NCBI RefSeq assembly: GCF_028283685.1
Contig: NZ_JAPWKF010000008.1
Location: 310,001 to 374,000 of the forward strand
Source: Edaphobacter sp.
GTDB taxonomy: Bacteria > Acidobacteriota > Terriglobia > Terriglobales > Acidobacteriaceae
Length of the DNA: 64,000 nucleotides
Direction of reading: 5' to 3'
The position numbers and the translations under genes were made by a program. Of the stretch, positions 1 through 9,347 are shown one piece after another (positions within the stretch are counted from its first letter, which is position 1; each line of letters opens with the position of its first letter). The notes under the pieces are model-generated. The model saw only the letters and a program-made list of their open reading frames with translations. It did no database searches and was not told where the DNA came from.

Positions 1-135
1 CAGTGAGATTCATTCGCGCTAGAGAGACTCAATACAAGCTTTGTAGTTATAAAAGACTACGTAATACGCAAATTTGGTAAATGTCTGCTCAATCTATTCA
101 GTTGTGAAGTATCGCGCGAGCGAATTTCTCAAGTT

Positions 136-253
<118 letters not shown>

Positions 254-261
254 TTACATCG

Positions 262-289
262 AAAAGCCCCATCTTCGGATGGGGCTTTT
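262..289 (+). terminator. Terminator of the rRNA operon
   Basis: A perfect 12-bp inverted repeat (262-273 with 278-289) closes on a ttcg tetraloop. It carries a four-A/four-T flank, and the sequence continues tgctttt. It ends the rRNA transcript. It could also serve the convergent gene ending at 345, because the stem has A and T runs on opposite sides. Confidence 0.9.
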
Positions 290-344
290 GCTTTTAACTT
301 CACTCCTGCCTCTCAAATGCCAAAGGAAAGGCAAGAGCAAGCCC

Positions 345-1310
345 TTACTTCCTGGCCTGAGTCTCTTCGATCACCTTCTTCACCGCTGCCTTTGCTGCCG
401 CACGGTTCTCCGGCTTCGTCAGATCCTTTTTGATCCACGTCTCTTCAAGATCCGAGATCATTCCGTAGCGCGAGTCCTTCCCTTTCGGCGTTAGAGCATC
501 GGTCCAGGTCCTTGCCCCCTTCAGCTCCTCGTCCCAGGCCTCCCGTGTAATGTCCCAAAAGATCATTCGGTCCTTCGAGGCAAAGTCCCGCGCATCTTTG
601 CACTCATTGTCGGGGAGCCGAACGTACCAGGTTTTACCTAACTCCTTGACCAGAGGCGTCTTGGTCCCAGCCTCGTCGATCATCTTGGTATTCTTCTCGC
701 GCTCCAGCCAGCTTCGGTCATAGACCACAAGCTTGCTCCCGCGCTCCAGATCCTGATAGTCCTTTCGCTTCATGTCGCGGTACTCGCGCCCCGGGATCGG
801 CGCTATGTCGTCGCAGCTCCAACTGGCATACTCGGTATCGGTCGACCATGCCGCCGCGCATTGATAACGCAGCCCGTCGTCCAGCGAGGTCACCCGCCGC
901 AGCCAGAGGTTTGGCGTCGCCGAGAGATCCTTCGCCACCCAGGTATCCTTCCCCTGGTAGTCAAACAGCGACTTCGCATTGAACTCCCAGTCCTCGCCCG
1001 TATGCCGAATAATGCCGCCCGGCATATGTTCCCCCTTCAGGTCGACCCCCTGCAGTACATGCTGCAGCTTGATCCTTGTCGGTGAGATCTCCGTAGCGAC
1101 GATCCACTCCTTGATCGACTTGTTCAGGTTCACGTCGTAAACGCGGTTGTCCTTCGTATACCCAGGCTTCAAAGCCTCCGTCTCGACGAAGCTGTAGTCC
1201 ACCAGAAAACAGCCGGTCCGGTCTTCGATCGCCTTCTTCCCGCGCTCCAGCTGCGCATCCTGCGCCAGAGCGGTCGTTGCTGCCAGCACAAATGCGGCAC
1301 ACTTCTTCAT
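345..1310 (-). CDS. Secreted protein resembling DUF6607
   Basis: A 321-residue protein with a signal peptide (MKKCAAFVLAATTALAQ). An upstream TTG would give six more residues, but the ATG at 1310 has an aaggga ribosome site about 8 nt away and starts the signal sequence cleanly. Several blocks recall the DUF6607 family: an early CFLVDYSFVET segment, KSIKEWIVATE, the WEFNAKSLFDY strand, a W-S-C-D motif and the PGREYRDMKRKDY block. No catalytic motif is evident and the family has no established function. It probably acts in the periplasm or outside the cell. It is transcribed alone, convergent with the rRNA operon. The family assignment is by pattern memory only. Confidence 0.75.
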   Translation of the reverse strand: MKKCAAFVLAATTALAQDAQLERGKKAIEDRTGCFLVDYSFVETEALKPGYTKDNRVYDVNLNKSIKEWIVATEISPTRIKLQHVLQGVDLKGEHMPGGIIRHTGEDWEFNAKSLFDYQGKDTWVAKDLSATPNLWLRRVTSLDDGLRYQCAAAWSTDTEYASWSCDDIAPIPGREYRDMKRKDYQDLERGSKLVVYDRSWLEREKNTKMIDEAGTKTPLVKELGKTWYVRLPDNECKDARDFASKDRMIFWDITREAWDEELKGARTWTDALTPKGKDSRYGMISDLEETWIKKDLTKPENRAAAKAAVKKVIEETQARK

Positions 1311-1390
1311 CGTCTTCGTTCCCTTCAAATTTCAATGGTGCAGACGAAGACAGACTAATTTAGTCCTATATTGAGATTCAAGCCCGGTGC

Positions 1391-2659
1391 TCAATGAGGC
1401 TGCTGTGCTGCGGGAGGAGTCGTCGTTGGATCGCTCGTCCGGCTCGCCGCTCCGGGGGGCGTCGCCACCGATGGTGGTGCCTGCGGAGCCTGCGTTGGAG
1501 CAGCCGGAAGTGGTGGCGCGTCATTCTTCTGCGGCCCGTTGCCCGGCCCGCCCGTCCCAAAGATCGCCGGAAGCCTCGTCTCTACCGGCGGCAGCGGAGG
1601 AAACGGGGTATGCGGCTCAGCCTGGTACCAGTAGCTCTCCGAGTAGTAGTTGTCGGTGCGATGGTTGGCATGGCCATGCTCGATCGTGCCCTTGAAGTAC
1701 TTGGAAAACGGAACCGGCGAATCCAGGTGGAAGCGATAGACGATCGTGCGGCTGCCTGCCAGCTCGTCGCCCTTAATTGGTGCGCCATAGCTCTGATACG
1801 AGAAGCGGTTGGACCCGAAGCCCCACGCACCCAGAATGTAGTCCTCCGCACCCGTGCCGACGATAGCGGGCGTTGTCGGGTCGTCGATGAACAGCATATC
1901 GTCGCCTTCGCCCCACCATCCATCCTGGTTCTGCAGCACGCCCAGCGTCAGGCCCACGTAGTGGCCGCGCCCATTGGCCTCCATGAAGACGTAGTTGTCC
2001 TTGCCATCCTTGTTCGGCCGGTTGTTGATCGCGGGATCGCCGTTGGCGTACCAGTCCGTCGTCCACGCGGAGTTTGGAGCCGCCTGGCGATACTGCGCAT
2101 GAAAGTAGAGCGACTCGTTGTCCGCCGTCTTCGACCCCATGCGGTAGTCGATGTTGAAGTACACATTCTGCGCCGCGACCCTGCCTTCGTTGGTCAGCGT
2201 GATGCGCGCATGCTTGCGGAACGGCATGGGGAAGAAGCAGTTCATGCCGCGGTCGTTGCCGACGGAGAGCACCGCCGACTCCCAGTTGTGATAATCCCCC
2301 AGGTTCAGGCCGAAGAAGTCTCCCACCGGCGTCTCCACGCTCGGCGAGCTCTCGTTGTCCCAGTAGATGCGCAGGACGATCCGCTTCAGGTGGTACTTCT
2401 CGCGATCGCTGATGGTCATCCAGATATGCGAGACCAGCCCCGGCCCATCCGTATCCAGCAGCGTCATGGTTGCCGCAGGCTGCAGAATGCGTGAGTCGGC
2501 ATTGCCGCCCAGCGGGTCCGTGCTCGAGGCGCGATGCAGCGTGTAGTTCTGCGGCCGGGTGAGATCGACGTTGGGCCGAATCTCCTGCGCGAAGCAGGGA
2601 AGGCAGCAAGCTGCGAACAGTAGTGCCAGGGAAGATGATGCGACAACGGGACGCTTCAT
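1391..2659 (-). CDS. DUF2961 protein, GH172-like glycoside hydrolase
   Basis: A 422-residue exported protein. The ATG at 2659 has a gaggaga ribosome site and begins a signal peptide ending ...LPCFA. The mature protein shows the DUF2961 pattern: a DTDGPGLVSHIWMT block, IYWDNE, VGDFFGLNLGDYHNWES, MPFRKHARITLTNEG, and GTGAEDYILGAWGF. The family is now CAZy GH172, whose characterised members are fructofuranosidase/arabinofuranosidase-type exo-enzymes; the substrate here is unknown. The last ~45 residues are a Pro/Ala/Thr-rich low-complexity tail unlike the enzyme core. It is divergent from the gene at 2836, with about 175 bp of shared promoter space. Confidence 0.85.
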   Translation of the reverse strand: MKRPVVASSSLALLFAACCLPCFAQEIRPNVDLTRPQNYTLHRASSTDPLGGNADSRILQPAATMTLLDTDGPGLVSHIWMTISDREKYHLKRIVLRIYWDNESSPSVETPVGDFFGLNLGDYHNWESAVLSVGNDRGMNCFFPMPFRKHARITLTNEGRVAAQNVYFNIDYRMGSKTADNESLYFHAQYRQAAPNSAWTTDWYANGDPAINNRPNKDGKDNYVFMEANGRGHYVGLTLGVLQNQDGWWGEGDDMLFIDDPTTPAIVGTGAEDYILGAWGFGSNRFSYQSYGAPIKGDELAGSRTIVYRFHLDSPVPFSKYFKGTIEHGHANHRTDNYYSESYWYQAEPHTPFPPLPPVETRLPAIFGTGGPGNGPQKNDAPPLPAAPTQAPQAPPSVATPPGAASRTSDPTTTPPAAQQPH

Positions 2660-2835
2660 GAAAGTTGCTCTCCTCGAGGAATGGAATCTGTGACTTTTCA
2701 TGACGGCATGGCTATCGTGGAGCGTATGGAATCTCGAAGTGACGTCCGCAGCATTCTTACAGGAGAGATGCGAAACGCTCAACGTCTACCGGCGATCGAG
2801 TCTTCCTTTGCCCGGGATCGAGGGGAAAAACGCTG

Positions 2836-3990
2836 ATGGTGCGAAACCTTCGCGGCCTTCTTCTTCTGCTGCTTTGCGGCGCATGCTCCAGCTGCGCGCA
2901 TCGGCGCGTTCGGCCAGTCGTCCAGAGCCTGGTGCTCGAAGAAAAGACAGGCTATGCCTTGTTAGTCCCAGGTGCCGCGACCGCGAACGCTGCAGGATAT
3001 CAAACCACCAGTGTTCCGCTGCTCGCAGGCAGGCCCGCATCAGCAGGGCAATCTTCTTCATCATGCGCCATCGCGGGAGAGGTCTTCTCGCTCAATCCGG
3101 TCATGGCGGAAGGCGTCCTGCGCTGGACGATTCGCAGCCCCTCGGAACAGGGATGGGCTGCTTCGGCAACAAAGTATGACATTCATGCCGAGTGGTCACA
3201 GTTCATTCACGAGCTGTTGCGGCTGCAGGATCAGTCATGCTTTCCTGCCAACCTGCCTTTCTTCACCATCCGCCGTCTCATCGCCGAGAGCATGCCTCTA
3301 CCGGCAGCAGAGGTCGCGTTCTTCCTCTACTCGTTTGGCGGAACCGGATATGTGGACCTCGTTCCGGGGATGGAGTTGAAGCTGGAGCGGCCACTCCGGG
3401 AGAAGGAGCTATCCTCCACCCACGGCAAGCTGACCTCGGTCGAAGCTGTCTATCGCGTCGTCTCCTCATCGGGCCGGAACGTGGGCCTGCGCCAGGTCTC
3501 GGCAATGGGCCGCAAAGAGGCCAGCATCAGCCGCGAACAGAAACAGTCGATCTTCGATCTGCCCTCTCTTCTTCGCGACAAGCCCGCATTGCGTCTGTTT
3601 CTCGCAGAGGCGGGCGATCACGACAATCTGCCCGGGATCATCGCCGCCACCAGCACCGCAACGGAGATGCCCGAGCTGACAACGGCGATCGTCCACGAAC
3701 CGAGGAGCTGTCCGCGATCGATCCCTGCAGGGGAGGCCTGCGTCTTCTTCAATGGAACCGCCGTGAATCTGCTGTCCTCCATTGAGATCAACGGAAAGCA
3801 GGAGCTGCTTCCGTTCGGCACCTCGCTTGGATACGTCGTCGACGTCAGGGCGAAGGGCAACGCGTTAACGTCGTTTTCTCTGAAGCGCCAGCTTGCGACA
3901 GGGGATTACGCCGAGGTGAAGTTTGCACCGACGCTCGACGCCATTCAGCAGATCGTTCTGTTGCCCGGCGATCTGTTGCGCTGGAAATAA
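2836..3990 (+). CDS. Secreted or lipid-anchored protein of unknown function
   Basis: A 384-residue protein that I do not recognise. The ATG follows a gagggg ribosome site. The N-terminus is a short basic segment, a leucine run and a Cys-rich end (LLLCGACSSC), which suits a signal peptide and perhaps a lipoprotein, although the lipobox is not canonical. The rest is a mixed alpha/beta secreted-type sequence with many Ser, Gly and Ala and no catalytic motif. Two Cys pairs in the C-terminal half might form disulfides (for example around RSCPRSIPAGEACVFF). The near-end motif GTSLGYVVDVRAKGN looks like a beta-rich domain. It is monocistronic between divergent and convergent neighbours. Confidence 0.7.
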   Translation: MVRNLRGLLLLLLCGACSSCAHRRVRPVVQSLVLEEKTGYALLVPGAATANAAGYQTTSVPLLAGRPASAGQSSSSCAIAGEVFSLNPVMAEGVLRWTIRSPSEQGWAASATKYDIHAEWSQFIHELLRLQDQSCFPANLPFFTIRRLIAESMPLPAAEVAFFLYSFGGTGYVDLVPGMELKLERPLREKELSSTHGKLTSVEAVYRVVSSSGRNVGLRQVSAMGRKEASISREQKQSIFDLPSLLRDKPALRLFLAEAGDHDNLPGIIAATSTATEMPELTTAIVHEPRSCPRSIPAGEACVFFNGTAVNLLSSIEINGKQELLPFGTSLGYVVDVRAKGNALTSFSLKRQLATGDYAEVKFAPTLDAIQQIVLLPGDLLRWK

Positions 3991-4039
3991 TTGGGGAGGC
4001 AGGATCTCGCGGACCTCGACTAGAGAGTCCTCTCAGCTG

Positions 4040-4414
4040 CTACAAGGTCTCCCAGCTGCGCAGCTCGTGCTCGTAGCGATCCATGTCGATTCGTTTGCCG
4101 GTAAAGCGGATGCCCTCCATCTCCAGTCGCATCCGCTGCTCGCGTGCGGCCTCTCCGCGCAGCTTGATCTCTCCTCCTGCGCCGACGATGCGCTGCCACG
4201 GCAGCACCTGGCTCAGCTCCGAGCGCAGCAGCTTTGCCACCGCGCGGTGATACAGCGGATAACCCGCCGCTGCCGCCACCTTGCCATAGGTCGAGACCTT
4301 GCCCTTCGGCACCGAGCGGATGATGCGGCAAAAGGCCTCATCGCGCTCCTCGTTCCTGCGCAGATTTTCTCTGAGGAAGCGCCTCCTCATATCCTGTGGA
4401 ATCGGTAGAGACAT
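4040..4414 (-). CDS. Alkyltransferase-like (ATL) DNA-repair protein
   Basis: A 124-residue protein with the MGMT/Ogt DNA-binding fold: RIIRSVPKGKVSTYGKVAAAAG gives the helix-turn-helix. The active-site loop, which in O6-alkylguanine-DNA alkyltransferases reads PCHR, is here LPWQRIV. The acceptor cysteine is therefore replaced by Trp, the hallmark of ATL proteins. These bind O6-alkylguanine lesions and hand them to nucleotide excision repair (UvrA/TRCF) rather than removing the alkyl group. Length fits stand-alone ATLs (100-130 residues). It begins 11 nt after the sulfatase stop, so the two may share a transcript with no obvious functional link. I chose MSLPIP as the start; an upstream GTG would overlap the sulfatase. 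Confidence 0.85.
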   Translation of the reverse strand: MSLPIPQDMRRRFLRENLRRNEERDEAFCRIIRSVPKGKVSTYGKVAAAAGYPLYHRAVAKLLRSELSQVLPWQRIVGAGGEIKLRGEAAREQRMRLEMEGIRFTGKRIDMDRYEHELRSWETL

Positions 4415-4425
4415 CCGATCGCTCC

Positions 4426-5946
4426 TTAATGCTTCAGCGAGGCCAGCCACGGACTCGCCGGTGTCGCCATCGGCTGCCGTTCCAGATGCAGCCCATCATG
4501 TTCCGCGACGCTATAGGACGTAAAGTACTCGTTCAGCCGCTGCTCCATCGCACGAATCGTGGCTGCATGCTCCGGGGCGCTGTACACGTTTTCGGTCTCG
4601 CGCGGGTCCGCCTTCAGATCGTAGAACTCATTGGGAAACCTCACGCCCTGGTACGGATAGCGCACGATCAGCTTGTAGCCGTCGAGGCGAATCATGCGGG
4701 CATTCCCATACTCGCAGAAGATCGCGTTGTGGGCAGTCGAGCCTCGATTCCCGTCTCCCTGAAGCAGCGGCAGATAGGATCGTCCCGGCGAATGAATTCC
4801 CTTCGCCTTCTTCGCATCTGGAGCGGCCCCGGCCACATCCAGCAACGTGGCAAACAGATCGCAGTGGTTCACCGGTGCATCGCAGCTCAAGCCCTGGGCC
4901 AACCCACCTTTCGGCCACGAGATCGTACATGGCACGCGAATCGATTCTTCGAGAAAATTCTGTGGAATCGTCGCATTGCCCTTCTCCCACATGCCGTGAT
5001 GGCCTGCATTCAGGCCGTGGTCGCCGGTGTAGACCACCAGCGTGTTCTCAAGCTCGCCCGTACTCTCCAGCTCGTCGAGCAGCCTCCCCACCTCTCGATC
5101 GATGGTCGAAGCGGCCGCGTAATACTGTTCGTGCTTGCTACGCTCTGCCGCCGCATCGCCGGTGACGGGAATCAGTGGTGTGCCATGCTCCTTACAGAAG
5201 ACTTCACGCGGAATATCGCGGAAGCTCGCCTTCTTATACGCGGCGACCATCTCCTCCGGCATCTGTGCATGGGGCGAATGCGTGTCGGTGTAGCCCACAA
5301 ACAGGAAGAACGGCTTTTCCTTCTTCGTCCGATCGGCGGCGTGACTCCGCAGAAACCGCAGCGCCTGATCCGTCAGCAGAGCAGATTGCAGGCCCTCCGC
5401 CGTCACGTGCTTTCCATTGTCGGAGAAGTTCTGCGTGCCGTTGTGCGGGTACTGGTTCTCCCAGTAGCAGAACCACTCATCAAAGCCTGGATGCGGGTCG
5501 CGCTCAAAGCCGCAGTGCCACTTGCCGACCAGTCCTGTGTGATAGCCCGCGTCCTGCAGCAGCTCGGAGATCAACGTCTGTCCCTTCAGCCAGGGCGCGG
5601 CATAGGCCTGCGTCTTCTCTTCAATCCAGTCATGGATGCCGTGCTGCGACGGCATGCGTCCGGTAAAGAAGCTGGCACGCGCGGGCGAGCAGACCGGGCA
5701 GGTGGTAAAGGCATTGTCCATTCGCACACCATCGCGTGCCAGGCGGCTCATGTTCGGTGTGTGCACCTCGGAGTTCCCATAGGCCTCCTGCAGCCACTGT
5801 CCATGATCGTCCGTGAGGAAGACAAGAATGTTCGGCCGCTTCCTGCTGGTTGGATTCGAGGCTGCCTTCTGTGCATTCGCCGGGACGGTGACGGCTGCCG
5901 AGGCAGAGATCGCTGCCAGGGACTTCAAGAGTTCTCTGCGTTTCAA
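4426..5946 (-). CDS. Tat-exported sulfatase
   Basis: A 506-residue member of the sulfatase/alkaline-phosphatase superfamily. The N-terminus MKRRELLKSLAAIS is a twin-arginine signal ending near VPANA. The metal site is in NILVFLTDDHGQW. The formylglycine signature reads CSPARASFFTGR; its Cys would be converted to formylglycine by an anaerobic or FGE-type maturase, which is not in this window. Further family blocks are GKWHCGF, a TDTHSPH stretch and YTGDHGLNAGHHG. The substrate is probably a sulfated polysaccharide fragment or ester. A second TonB or glycosidase gene beside it would have pointed to a utilisation locus, but there is none. It is followed at 11 nt by the ATL gene. Confidence 0.9.
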   Translation of the reverse strand: MKRRELLKSLAAISASAAVTVPANAQKAASNPTSRKRPNILVFLTDDHGQWLQEAYGNSEVHTPNMSRLARDGVRMDNAFTTCPVCSPARASFFTGRMPSQHGIHDWIEEKTQAYAAPWLKGQTLISELLQDAGYHTGLVGKWHCGFERDPHPGFDEWFCYWENQYPHNGTQNFSDNGKHVTAEGLQSALLTDQALRFLRSHAADRTKKEKPFFLFVGYTDTHSPHAQMPEEMVAAYKKASFRDIPREVFCKEHGTPLIPVTGDAAAERSKHEQYYAAASTIDREVGRLLDELESTGELENTLVVYTGDHGLNAGHHGMWEKGNATIPQNFLEESIRVPCTISWPKGGLAQGLSCDAPVNHCDLFATLLDVAGAAPDAKKAKGIHSPGRSYLPLLQGDGNRGSTAHNAIFCEYGNARMIRLDGYKLIVRYPYQGVRFPNEFYDLKADPRETENVYSAPEHAATIRAMEQRLNEYFTSYSVAEHDGLHLERQPMATPASPWLASLKH

Positions 5947-6017
5947 ACCTCTGCTCCTCGGTCGCGGGACATTTCAGTATGGTACGTAACTTCGCGCCTG
6001 CACCGCGCTCGCAAAAT

Positions 6018-6048
6018 GAAGAGGGCCGGCATGCAGCCGGCCCTCTTC
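6018..6048 (-). terminator. Terminator of the ECF sigma/DUF4097 operon
   Basis: A perfect 13-bp inverted repeat (6018-6030 with 6036-6048) with loop atgca. On the minus strand it is followed by ttcatttt. It lies just past the stop at 6068 and ends the operon that starts at 10955. Confidence 0.85.
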
Positions 6049-6067
6049 GTGAAACAGGCTTTCTGGA

Positions 6068-8041
6068 CTACCGTTCCGCTTTGGCGCGGTCGCGTTCTGC
6101 TGCGGCCCGTTTCACCATGGCATCCGCCTGCGCCAGCCGGGCCCTGATCTCGGGCTCGGTCAGCGAGTGGCCGCCGGGGCTCATGGCATTCTGCGTGCCG
6201 TCGGCGTTGATGGTGATACGCGTGCCGTCGCGGCCGATGTAGATCTTCGATCCATCCGCGTTGGTGGTGTAGCGTGTGCCATCGCTGCCACGATAGATCT
6301 TCGATCCGTCAGCGTTCGATACCAGGCTCGTTCCATTGCGGTTGTATACGCTGGAGCCGTCCGGGCTGGAGTTGATGCGCAGACCGTTCTTGTCGATGAT
6401 GACCGAGTTGCCATCGGAGGACTGGATGTTCAGGCCTTCCTTGCCGAGATCGATCGAATCGCCGCCATCGTGCACAGAGAGCTTGGGCGGCTTCGGCGGC
6501 GGAGGAGGCAGGGGAGCGATCGACGCCTTCTGCAGCTTGATATCGTTCTGCGTCGTCGTGATGCGAACCAGCGGACCGCCCTTGCCCACGGCGCCGGAGT
6601 ACGACTTGTGGCTCGACTCGTCCGATCCTGTCTGCTCCAGACCGAAGTCGTTCGAGAGGTCGCCGTTGGTGGTCTCGGCCTGCACGTTGAAGCCAACGTT
6701 CTCAGGCACCGTCAGGTCCACCGAACCGCTGCGATTCTCCACCGTGATATTGCCCATCGGCGGCGCTGCCGTGATGTCCACCGAGCCGTTGCGGTTGGTC
6801 ACCGAGATATCGCCCGAGATCCGCTCCAGCGTGACGTTGCGGTTGCGCGTCGCCAGCGTCAGCGGTCCGGCTACCTGGTCGGCGCTCAGATCAGCGTTCG
6901 GGCTGATCTCGACTTCGCCGTCCAGCCGTCCCATCCGCAGATCGGTGCGGCTGGTGTGGAAGCGGGTGTTGGAGGTGATGTGCTGCAGATGCGTGGTGCC
7001 GAAGAACTCGCCATCCATCGTCGCCGTGCCGTTCACCTCGGAGAAGCTCAGGTCATGCGCCCGTCCCTGCACCGAGACCGGGCCGGTAACGGAGTGGACC
7101 GAGAGCGACGAATCGCCGTTGTTGATCCGTGCATTCACCGGTCCGGTGATGCCCGTGACCGCCACGTCGCCGTGGTTCGAGGTCACATTTACCGCCGCAC
7201 GGATCGACGAGATATGCACCTCGCCGCGATTGGAGAAGACAGTGGAAGGCGTTCCCGCCGGAAGCGTGACGGTGACGTCGGCGCGGCTGCCCTCGATGGT
7301 CGGCATCGAGATCTTCAGCTGGCTGCCGTCGTTGTCCACCTTGGGCGAAAGATCCTGCGCCCTGCGGTCGGCCTCGGAGTCCGAGCGGGTGTACACCTGT
7401 TTGTGGACGTCGATGTGTACCTGGTTGTCGTCGCTGGTGCCGTTGACCGTCACATCGCCGCGAGGGTTGTCGATGGTCACGCCGTAGCCCGCGGGCAGAG
7501 CCTGCACCAGCGTCTGATCGCTCTCGTGCTTGTCGCCCATGAACTCGTCCATGCTGTCCGGGTCCATGTTGAAGGCATGCCCGAAGGCGCCGGTGTGCAT
7601 GCCGTTGAAGACCACGCCGCACAGGCCGAGGATCAGCACCAGGGCGAAGACGCCTCCGCCAAGCGAACGGCGGCGCATCATCGGCTCATCGGTGTGGAAG
7701 TAGCTGTCCCATCCCCACTCCAGCAGCATCACGATGCCGATGCCGACCAGAAGCAACGGCCACCAGCGGCCGTACCAGGCCCAGAAGAACGTGGAGGAGA
7801 TGCGTCCCGTCTGCACCAGCAGGAAGATGACTCCGGTGGCGATCATCAGCAGCGGACCGACGATCGAGGTGCGGCGCAGACCGCGCTGCTGCGCGCGATA
7901 GGCCTGTTGCTGGGCGCGGTAGTAATCGCGCTGCATCCTGGCCTGCTGGCGCATCACGTCGCGCTGATAGCGCCAGTCGCCCTGGGGTGGCGGAGGGTAG
8001 CCTCCGGGCTGGTTGAATGGAGGAGGTGGTTGGCTCGCCAT
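6068..8041 (-). CDS. Membrane-anchored DUF4097 beta-helix protein
   Basis: A 657-residue protein. The start MASQPPPP has a gaggaaggt ribosome site and lies 4 nt after the upstream stop. Order of parts: a Pro-rich head; a basic QQARMQRDYYRAQQQAYR coiled segment; three hydrophobic helices at about residues 55-140, resembling the LiaF/DUF5668 transmembrane region; a long DUF4097 repeat region with short beta strands such as VTVTLPAGT and NVTLERISGDISV; a Pro-rich linker; and a run of degenerate ...NADGSKIYRGSDGTR repeats before a charged helical tail. DUF4097 proteins are thought to form beta-solenoids on the cell surface or in the periplasm. As the last gene of a sigma/anti-sigma operon it is probably an envelope-stress effector or sensor. 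Confidence 0.85.
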   Translation of the reverse strand: MASQPPPPFNQPGGYPPPPQGDWRYQRDVMRQQARMQRDYYRAQQQAYRAQQRGLRRTSIVGPLLMIATGVIFLLVQTGRISSTFFWAWYGRWWPLLLVGIGIVMLLEWGWDSYFHTDEPMMRRRSLGGGVFALVLILGLCGVVFNGMHTGAFGHAFNMDPDSMDEFMGDKHESDQTLVQALPAGYGVTIDNPRGDVTVNGTSDDNQVHIDVHKQVYTRSDSEADRRAQDLSPKVDNDGSQLKISMPTIEGSRADVTVTLPAGTPSTVFSNRGEVHISSIRAAVNVTSNHGDVAVTGITGPVNARINNGDSSLSVHSVTGPVSVQGRAHDLSFSEVNGTATMDGEFFGTTHLQHITSNTRFHTSRTDLRMGRLDGEVEISPNADLSADQVAGPLTLATRNRNVTLERISGDISVTNRNGSVDITAAPPMGNITVENRSGSVDLTVPENVGFNVQAETTNGDLSNDFGLEQTGSDESSHKSYSGAVGKGGPLVRITTTQNDIKLQKASIAPLPPPPPKPPKLSVHDGGDSIDLGKEGLNIQSSDGNSVIIDKNGLRINSSPDGSSVYNRNGTSLVSNADGSKIYRGSDGTRYTTNADGSKIYIGRDGTRITINADGTQNAMSPGGHSLTEPEIRARLAQADAMVKRAAAERDRAKAER

Positions 8042-8045
8042 GTGT

Positions 8046-9347
8046 CTACCGACCTTCCTCGTTCTGCTGGCTGGATGGCTCTGCCGGAGTGCTTGGCGGA
8101 ACGACGGAGCCGCCCGGTCCCGGATACGGTGCCGCGGCGTATGCCGCAGGAGCATTGGCCGGGTTGAAGGCCGTGCGCTCGAAGATCGTCATCAGGCCGG
8201 CGGCGATGATGAACAGCGGCCAGCTGTGTCCCCAGCCCAGGATGTGAAAGTTGGCCAGCAGGAACATGACGCCGGTAAGAATCACCCAGATCGAGCTGCG
8301 CAGGGCGCCGAACAGACGCACCCGGTAGAAGGCGGTGCCATCGTCGGACAGTGTCGCTCCGGTCGAGGTCATCTTGTGCATGAAGATCCACACGCCGAGG
8401 CCGATCAGGAGTGCAGGAAGCATCAGCCGTCCGGCGAAGCCGTGGAGGATGCCGGCGTTGCCTACCAGGAAGACCGCGCCCAGGCCGATCAGCCAGATCG
8501 CGCCCATCGGAAAGCGGCCGCGCGCTCCGGGAAGCGGTGCATTGGGATCGAAGGCAGGCGGAGGAACCACATACGGGTTGGCCGACGGTGGAGCGTAGCT
8601 GTTCCACGGCGCATCCCAGCCCGGCTGCTGCGGAGGGACCGCCGAAGCAGCAGGAGGGGCGTAGGCGTTGGGCGGATTAGCCGGGGCCGCATAAGACGGA
8701 GCTACATACGGATTGACCGGTGGCGCATAAGGCTCGCCCGCCACCGGGACTGGGCCGCCGGGGGCCGTGCCCCAGCTCTTGCCGAAGCCCAGGCGCTCGC
8801 CAAGGTCGTTCAGGCCGAATGGGTTCGGCAGCGGCGTGCCGTCACGACGGGCACGGGCCGTGCCGTAGGCCTCGAAGACCTGGTAGAAGACCCAGCCCGC
8901 GACGAAGATGCCGAAGACATCGTGCTGGTCGGACAGAGAGACCAGGATGGCGAAGATGATCAGGTGAACGATGCCCTTGGCGTATTGGCCGTTGTACATC
9001 GCACCCACGCCGGGGATGAAGCCCAGCATGGCCGCGAGACCGGGATTGGGCGCGCCGGTCGGTGGCGGCGGGGGAATCGGGCCGCTGGCAGTGTACCCGG
9101 TGCTCGGGTCCGTATAGGTGTAGCTGCCGCCGTTGGGGCCGGTGGTAAAGTTCACACCGCTGACGTTGCCGGAGGCATAACCCGCTCCTGGGGGTGGCGG
9201 TGCGGAGGCCCCGGCGAGCCGGGCCTCAAGGCATGGTTCGCAGAAGACGGCCGAGCCGACGGTGCGGGTGCATTCCTGGCAGAGAGGTTTGCCGCAGTTC
9301 TGGCAGAAAGCGATCTTTTCGCGCTCTGGATGGTTGGCGCAGTTCAT
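8046..9347 (-). CDS. B-box zinc-finger protein with membrane domains
   Basis: A 433-residue protein. The first 40 residues are a B-box-type zinc finger, with ligands Cys3, His6, Cys15, Cys18, Cys23, Cys26, Cys36 and Cys39. A Gly/Pro/Tyr-rich linker follows, then a TM2-like hydrophobic pair (AMLGFIPGVGAMYNGQYAKG and after), a second long Pro/Ala/Tyr-rich linker, and a C-terminal LiaI/LiaF-like four-helix membrane region that matches the helices in the next gene. The start codon overlaps the anti-sigma stop (ATGA, 9344-9347), so translation is probably coupled. I infer a membrane partner in signalling to the sigma factor; no enzyme activity is apparent. Confidence 0.85.
   Translation of the reverse strand: MNCANHPEREKIAFCQNCGKPLCQECTRTVGSAVFCEPCLEARLAGASAPPPPGAGYASGNVSGVNFTTGPNGGSYTYTDPSTGYTASGPIPPPPPTGAPNPGLAAMLGFIPGVGAMYNGQYAKGIVHLIIFAILVSLSDQHDVFGIFVAGWVFYQVFEAYGTARARRDGTPLPNPFGLNDLGERLGFGKSWGTAPGGPVPVAGEPYAPPVNPYVAPSYAAPANPPNAYAPPAASAVPPQQPGWDAPWNSYAPPSANPYVVPPPAFDPNAPLPGARGRFPMGAIWLIGLGAVFLVGNAGILHGFAGRLMLPALLIGLGVWIFMHKMTSTGATLSDDGTAFYRVRLFGALRSSIWVILTGVMFLLANFHILGWGHSWPLFIIAAGLMTIFERTAFNPANAPAAYAAAPYPGPGGSVVPPSTPAEPSSQQNEEGR

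Noticed and set aside
1..135. 3' end of a 23S rRNA gene at the left edge
   Set aside because: No recognisable 23S helices; it reads as A+T-rich spacer.
6167..8167. A 666-codon plus-strand frame opposite the DUF4097 gene
   Set aside because: No conserved motif, no ribosome site, and the minus-strand protein is convincing.
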